Shown here: positions 5,599 through 10,085 of the stretch, piece after piece | Numbering within the stretch: the first letter of the stretch is position 1 | Layout of the letters: every line of letters begins with the position of its first letter | Assembly (NCBI GenBank): GCA_947371865.1 | Contig: CANBRH010000035.1 | Location: forward strand, 1 to 10,085 | DNA: 10,085 nucleotides | Source of the DNA: Actinomycetota bacterium | GTDB taxonomy: Bacteria; Actinomycetota; Actinomycetes; Nanopelagicales; Nanopelagicaceae | Direction of reading: 5' to 3' | Program-made: the position numbers and the translations under genes | Notes under the pieces: generated by a model | Seen by the model: the letters and a program-made list of their open reading frames with translations, nothing else | The model's database searches: none | What the model was told of the DNA's origin: nothing

Positions 5599-7506
5599 TC
5601 ACGTTTCTAAGATTTCGCCAGTCTGCAGATTCACGCCGGGTTCGGCTGTAGGAAGATGTTCCAGAATGAGCGCTGCGATCTTCTCGCCGATGCCTGGAAT
5701 GGCAGAAATTTGCGACTTATCAGCCTTGCGCAACGCAGTAACAGACCCGAAATGCTCGAGCAGGGCAGCCCGGCGGATCTCCCCCAATTGCGGAATCTCA
5801 TCTAGCAGAGATTCCAGCATCACTCGAGAGCGTTTGCTGCGATGGAAGGTAATGGCGAAGCGGTGGGCTTCATCTCGAATTCGCTGGAGCAGGTAGAGCC
5901 CTTCACTGTGGCGAGGAAAGATCACGGGATCGGGGCTGCCAGGTAACCAAACTTCCTCAAGGCGTTTAGCCAATCCGCAGAGGGCGATATTGGTGATTCC
6001 TAAATCAGATAGCGCCGCTTGGGCAGCGGCAACTTGAGGAGCGCCGCCATCGACAACGATGAGTTGGGGCGGATAAGCAAACTTTGGTCTGGTTCCACCC
6101 TGGAGGGCAATCTCTTCATGATTGAGATCCTTCTCTGCCAAATATCGCTTGAGCCGGCGCGAGAGCACGTGATACATGGCTCGGGTGTCGTCGAAATGTG
6201 CTTCATCGGAAATTGCGAATCGGCGATAATCACTCTTTTTGGGTTGGCCATCTTCGAAGACCACCATGGATGCGACCATGTTAGTTCCTTGAATATTAGA
6301 GATGTCAAAACATTCGATGCGCAAAGGCGCTTCTCCCAGATCGAGGAGTTCGGATATCTCCTCAAGCGCCCGGCCGCTGACCGCCGAATCATTGGAGCGT
6401 TTGCTGAGGTACTGAATCAAGGATTGATAGGCATTGCGCTTAACGGTCTGAATTAATTCAAATTTTTCACCCCGCTGTGGTTCGGAAATGCTGACGGTGT
6501 GCTTGCCCTGTGCTGCCAACAATTCTTCAAGTGACTCGTGAAACTCTGGCAGATGATCAACCAAAATCTCTCGGGGAATTTCGGTCTCAGCATAAATTCG
6601 TGGCAAGGCAGCTGTGATGACGCTTTCTTCTTCCAATACTTCCGAGCGATCTATGATCCAGGAACGTGAGCCGACAATACGACCTTCTCGAATCGAGAAG
6701 ATAGAAATAGCCGCATGGGTAATTTCTTCATGGACAGCCAAGACATCTGCACTGAGGTTTTCCGACAGGGCGGTCTGACTCGATTCAGATGCCTTCCGAA
6801 GTGCCTCAAGCTGATCCCGTAACTTCGCCGCTTTTTCGTATTCTTCATTGTTGGCCGCCTGGGCCATTTCAGATTCGAGTTGGCGAGCAATGTCATTTGG
6901 GTTGGAGTCGATGAATTTCGCCAGATTCTTCGCCAAGAGCGAGTGATCTTCCTGGCTGATCCATTCCACGCAAGGAGCAGCGCACTTACCAATATCGCCT
7001 AGCAGGCATTGGCGTTTGGTGCGTCGGGCGCGCTCAAAATTCGAATCACTGCAACTGCGGATGGGATATATCTTGAGCAGAACATCAAAAGTGCTGCGCA
7101 GAGCCCACGCATGAGCAAAGGGACCAAAGTATTTAACGCCAGGACGTTTTTTCGCTCGAGAAATAAAGAGACGTGGATATTCACTGGTGAGGCTGATGGC
7201 CAAATAGGGGTAGGACTTATCATCTTTAAATTGGATGTTAAATCGTGGGTTTTCAGATTTAATCCAGGTGAACTCCAATTGCAAAGCATCAACCTCGGTC
7301 TTGACGATGGTCCAATCCACCCGCACCGCGGTATGCACCATTCGAAAAGTCTTCTCGGCCAGGTTGCTCTGAAAGTAGGAACTGAGCCGGGAACGCAAAT
7401 TACGCGCCTTGCCTACGTAGATAACCCGATCGTGTTCGTCATAGAAGCGATAAACCCCAGGATCGGTCGGAATATTGGAGGGGCGATAACTCTGTGGGTC
7501 GCTCAT
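5599..7506 (-). CDS. uvrC: Excinuclease ABC subunit C
   Basis: UvrC makes the 3' and 5' incisions around a DNA lesion once UvrB is loaded by UvrA in nucleotide excision repair. The 635-residue protein shows every expected part. The GIY-YIG nuclease domain has GVY (17-19), YVGKARNLRSRL (30-41, Arg40) and Glu78. Four cysteines, 152, 167, 175 and 179, have nearly the spacing of the [4Fe-4S] ligands described in E. coli UvrC. The UvrB-binding UVR segment is around 207-237. The RNase H-like nuclease has Asp401 (ECFDISNIQG), Asp486 (VVDGGAPQV) and His548 (RDEAHRF). Tandem helix-hairpin-helix motifs lie at about 570-618, including AIPGIGEKIA. The ATG at 7506 lies 15 bp after the uvrA stop with a weak Shine-Dalgarno match, and rapZ follows within 16 bp, so co-transcription is likely. 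Confidence 0.98.
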   Translation of the reverse strand: MSDPQSYRPSNIPTDPGVYRFYDEHDRVIYVGKARNLRSRLSSYFQSNLAEKTFRMVHTAVRVDWTIVKTEVDALQLEFTWIKSENPRFNIQFKDDKSYPYLAISLTSEYPRLFISRAKKRPGVKYFGPFAHAWALRSTFDVLLKIYPIRSCSDSNFERARRTKRQCLLGDIGKCAAPCVEWISQEDHSLLAKNLAKFIDSNPNDIARQLESEMAQAANNEEYEKAAKLRDQLEALRKASESSQTALSENLSADVLAVHEEITHAAISIFSIREGRIVGSRSWIIDRSEVLEEESVITAALPRIYAETEIPREILVDHLPEFHESLEELLAAQGKHTVSISEPQRGEKFELIQTVKRNAYQSLIQYLSKRSNDSAVSGRALEEISELLDLGEAPLRIECFDISNIQGTNMVASMVVFEDGQPKKSDYRRFAISDEAHFDDTRAMYHVLSRRLKRYLAEKDLNHEEIALQGGTRPKFAYPPQLIVVDGGAPQVAAAQAALSDLGITNIALCGLAKRLEEVWLPGSPDPVIFPRHSEGLYLLQRIRDEAHRFAITFHRSKRSRVMLESLLDEIPQLGEIRRAALLEHFGSVTALRKADKSQISAIPGIGEKIAALILEHLPTAEPGVNLQTGEILET

Positions 7507-7521
7507 CAGAATCTACTTCGG

Positions 7522-10085
7522 TTAGACCCGAACACCTTCCAAGACTTCAGCTAAATAGGTACCGGTATAACTTGCTGGAATCTTTGCGACTTCTTCGGGC
7601 GTACCTTCGGCAACGACTAATCCCCCACCCGAGCCGCCTTCAGGGCCAAGGTCGATGACCCAATCGGCGGACTTGATGACATCGAGATTGTGTTCAATAA
7701 CAATCACTGTGTTGCCGGTGTCCACAAGTCGGTTAAGGACAATGAGGAGTTTGCGCACATCTTCAAAGTGCAGACCAGTCGTGGGTTCATCAAGTACATA
7801 AATAGTTCGACCAGTAGATCGACGCTGGAGCTCAGTTGCCAATTTCACGCGTTGCGCCTCTCCGCCCGACAAGGTCGGAGCCGATTGACCTAAGCGGACA
7901 TATCCCAGACCAACATCGTTAAGGGTTTTCAAATATCGCGCAATGGCTGGAACTGATTCAAAGAAGTGGCTGGCTTCTTCGATCGGCATATTGAGAACCT
8001 CGGCGATAGTTTTGCCCTTGTAGTGAACTTCGAGAGTCTCACGGTTATATCGAGCGCCGTGGCAAACTTCGCACGGCACATATACATCTGGAAGAAAGTT
8101 CATTTCAATGGTGATAGTTCCGTCGCCGGCGCAGTTTTCACAGCGGCCACCCTTGACGTTAAAGGAGAAACGTCCCTGTTGGTAACCGCGAATTTTGGCT
8201 TCGGTGGTCTCAGCAAAGAGAGCTCGAATTTTATCGAAGACGCCAGTGTAGGTGGCGGGGTTAGAGCGAGGTGTGCGTCCGATCGGAGATTGGTCGACAT
8301 GTACGACTTTATCCAGTTGGTCGAGACCGGTAACCGTGCGGTGGCGACCGGGGACAATACGCGCACCATTGAGTTTGTTGGCCAGCGTGGCATAGAGGAT
8401 GTCATTGACCAAAGTGGACTTACCAGAGCCACTGACTCCAGTGACGGCGACGAAGGCACCCAGCGGAAATGTCACATCAATATTTTGTAGATTGTTTTCC
8501 CGAGCCGCCTTGACCGTAATGGAACGTCCTTTAGCCAAGGGTCTGCGCACTTCTGGGATATCGATCTTGCTGCGGCCGGAGAGATAGGCGCCGGTGATAG
8601 AGGTTGGGGCATCGATCAAAGCTTGATAATCACCGGAGGAGACAACATGTCCCCCGTGTTCGCCTGCGCCTGGGCCAATATCAACAATCCAATCGGCAGT
8701 ACGAATGGTGTCCTCATCGTGCTCGACGACAATCAAAGTATTGCCCATATCGCGCAGGCGGGTCAGGGTTTCGATTAACTTGCGATTATCGCGTTGGTGA
8801 AGTCCGATGCTGGGCTCATCCAATACATAGAGCACGCCAACCAGGCCCGACCCAATTTGAGTGGCAAGGCGAATACGTTGAGCTTCTCCGCCAGAAAGAG
8901 TCGCAGCTGGACGTTCGAGTGAGAGGTAATCCAGACCAACATCCAGTAGAAAGCCCATGCGCGCATGAACCTCTTTCAATACTCGTTCGGCAATCTGACG
9001 CTCTCGGGCATTGAGCGAAATCTTCTGCAAGAAGGCGGCACACTCGGAGATTGAAAGCTGGCAAATTTGCGCGATGCTCTTGCCACCTAGGGTGACGGCA
9101 AGAACTTCGGGCTTAAGCCGAGCGCCTTTACAGACCGGGCACGGAATCTCGCGCATGTAGGACTCGTACTTTTCGCGGCTGTAATCGCTGTCGGTCTCGC
9201 CATGTTTGCGATGGATAAAGGGAACAACACCTTCAAATCCAGTCGAGTAGTTACGAACGCGACCGTATCGGTTTTTGTACTTCACATGAACTTCGTAATC
9301 CCAGCCATGCAAAATTGCTGTCTTGGCCTTGATTGATAGCTTCTTCCACGGATTGTCCAGTGAGAACTTGAGATCCTCAGAGAGCCCCTCAAGCAATCGG
9401 GTGAAGTACTCGGCGAAGTGACCGGAGGACCAGGGTGCAATTGCGCCTTCATTAATCGAGATCGAGTCATCGGGAATGATGAGCTCTTCGTCGACTTCCA
9501 AGCGAGTGCCAATACCGGAACATTCAGTACAAGCACCAAAGGGAGAGTTAAAAGAGAAGGAGCGTGGCTCGAGTTCTTCGAAGGAGAGACCGCAATCATG
9601 GCAGGCCATATGTTCGCTGTAGGTTCGCTCCTTGCCCTCGGCGCCCTCTTTCATATCAACGAAATCCAGGACAACTAATCCACTTGCTAGACGCAGAGCA
9701 GTTTCAATCGAATCGGTAAGTCGGGTTTTGGATTCAGCCTTAGCATTGAGACGATCCACCACAACTTCGATGGTGTGCTTTTCCTGCTTCTTGAGTTTAG
9801 GGACTTCAGAAAGTTGATACACAACGCCATCGACACGAGCTCTGGAAAATCCTTGAATCGTGAACTCTTTGAAGAGATCGACAAACTCACCTTTACGAGC
9901 CCGCACGACGGGAGCCAGGACTTGAAACCTAGTAGTCGCTGGCATTTCCAAAATCTGGTCCACGATATTCTGTGGAGTTTGTTTGGCGATCGCCTTGCCG
10001 CAGTTAGGGCAATGTGGGCGACCAGCACGTGCAAAGAGCAAACGCAGGTAGTCATACACTTCGGTAATAGTTCCGACGGTAGATC
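7522..10085 (-). CDS. uvrA: Excinuclease ABC subunit A, missing about the first 90 residues (cut by window edge)
   Basis: UvrA is the dimeric damage-sensing ATPase that loads UvrB in nucleotide excision repair. The visible frame runs in from the right edge as STVGTITEVYDYLRLLFARA, an internal UvrA segment, so the GTG at 10059 is a Val codon and not the start. Counting from that codon as residue 1, features are CPNC (17-20), a zinc module Cys153/156/177/180, the first ABC signature LSGGEAQRIRLA with Walker B VLDEPSIGL (388-420), the second Walker A GVSGSGKST (541-549), a second zinc module Cys640/643/663/666, the second signature LSGGEAQRVKLA (730-741) and VLDEPTTGL (755-763). These positions are 100 lower than in E. 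coli UvrA, so the first Walker A lies outside the window. The C-terminus ends at LAEVLEGVRV without a long tail. uvrC follows after 15 bp. Confidence 0.98.
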   Translation of the reverse strand, partial: STVGTITEVYDYLRLLFARAGRPHCPNCGKAIAKQTPQNIVDQILEMPATTRFQVLAPVVRARKGEFVDLFKEFTIQGFSRARVDGVVYQLSEVPKLKKQEKHTIEVVVDRLNAKAESKTRLTDSIETALRLASGLVVLDFVDMKEGAEGKERTYSEHMACHDCGLSFEELEPRSFSFNSPFGACTECSGIGTRLEVDEELIIPDDSISINEGAIAPWSSGHFAEYFTRLLEGLSEDLKFSLDNPWKKLSIKAKTAILHGWDYEVHVKYKNRYGRVRNYSTGFEGVVPFIHRKHGETDSDYSREKYESYMREIPCPVCKGARLKPEVLAVTLGGKSIAQICQLSISECAAFLQKISLNARERQIAERVLKEVHARMGFLLDVGLDYLSLERPAATLSGGEAQRIRLATQIGSGLVGVLYVLDEPSIGLHQRDNRKLIETLTRLRDMGNTLIVVEHDEDTIRTADWIVDIGPGAGEHGGHVVSSGDYQALIDAPTSITGAYLSGRSKIDIPEVRRPLAKGRSITVKAARENNLQNIDVTFPLGAFVAVTGVSGSGKSTLVNDILYATLANKLNGARIVPGRHRTVTGLDQLDKVVHVDQSPIGRTPRSNPATYTGVFDKIRALFAETTEAKIRGYQQGRFSFNVKGGRCENCAGDGTITIEMNFLPDVYVPCEVCHGARYNRETLEVHYKGKTIAEVLNMPIEEASHFFESVPAIARYLKTLNDVGLGYVRLGQSAPTLSGGEAQRVKLATELQRRSTGRTIYVLDEPTTGLHFEDVRKLLIVLNRLVDTGNTVIVIEHNLDVIKSADWVIDLGPEGGSGGGLVVAEGTPEEVAKIPASYTGTYLAEVLEGVRV

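Noticed and set aside
7009..7554. A 181-codon open frame on the plus strand opposite the N-terminal half of uvrC
   Set aside because: It lies antisense to conserved GIY-YIG and cysteine-region codons. There is no recognisable domain or supporting ribosome binding context.
7966..8490. A 174-codon open frame on the plus strand opposite uvrA
   Set aside because: It is antisense to the second ATPase half of uvrA, and its residues follow from UvrA codon bias rather than any known protein family.
10057..10059. GTG at the right end as a start codon for a short UvrA
   Set aside because: The frame stays open to the window edge and the upstream residues STVGTITE belong to the conserved UvrA core. The window simply cuts the gene.
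1..10085. An undescribed defence, mobile or biosynthetic system
   Set aside because: Nearly all of the sequence is accounted for by eight well-known housekeeping genes. No direct repeats, spacer arrays, integrase or transposase genes, tRNA attachment sites or unknown conserved reading frames are visible.

Overview
This window is a stretch of ordinary core chromosome from an actinobacterium. All eight genes lie on the minus strand, so transcription runs from the right edge to the left. The order in that direction is uvrA (5' end outside the window), uvrC, rapZ, yvcK, whiA, gap, pgk, tpiA (3' end outside the window). This order, the sporulation-type regulator WhiA, and actinobacterial variants of several motifs (for example RapZ with Arg in its P-loop, and Pgk with DGFGAVHRK) point to Actinobacteria. 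Base composition looks close to 50% GC by eye, which is low for the phylum. Small free-living freshwater or marine lineages such as the acI/Nanopelagicales group would fit, but that placement is an inference.

Region by region: positions 7522-10085 and 5599-7506 hold the nucleotide excision repair genes uvrA and uvrC, separated by 15 bp. Positions 4683-5582 (rapZ), 3742-4686 (yvcK) and 2726-3703 (whiA) form the widely conserved three-gene cluster linked to cell-envelope precursor and carbon-flux control and to cell division or differentiation. rapZ and yvcK overlap by 4 bp (GTGA). whiA is preceded by two Shine-Dalgarno sequences in tandem. Positions 2539-2725 are the only substantial intergenic gap. 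It holds a candidate promoter for the glycolytic genes and three short inverted repeats. Positions 1537-2538 (gap), 344-1537 (pgk) and 1-295 (tpiA) encode three consecutive enzymes of lower glycolysis. gap and pgk overlap by one base (TAATG).

From uvrA to whiA the gaps are 38 bp or less, so these genes are probably co-transcribed. gap-pgk-tpiA probably forms a second unit that starts in the 2539-2725 gap, possibly with read-through from whiA. Placing YvcK, a UDP-GlcNAc-binding factor needed for growth on gluconeogenic carbon, just upstream of triose-phosphate enzymes is functionally coherent.

I found no mobile elements, CRISPR arrays, tRNA or rRNA genes, toxin-antitoxin genes or phage genes, and no evidence of an undescribed system. 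The least explained DNA is the gap-whiA intergenic region.
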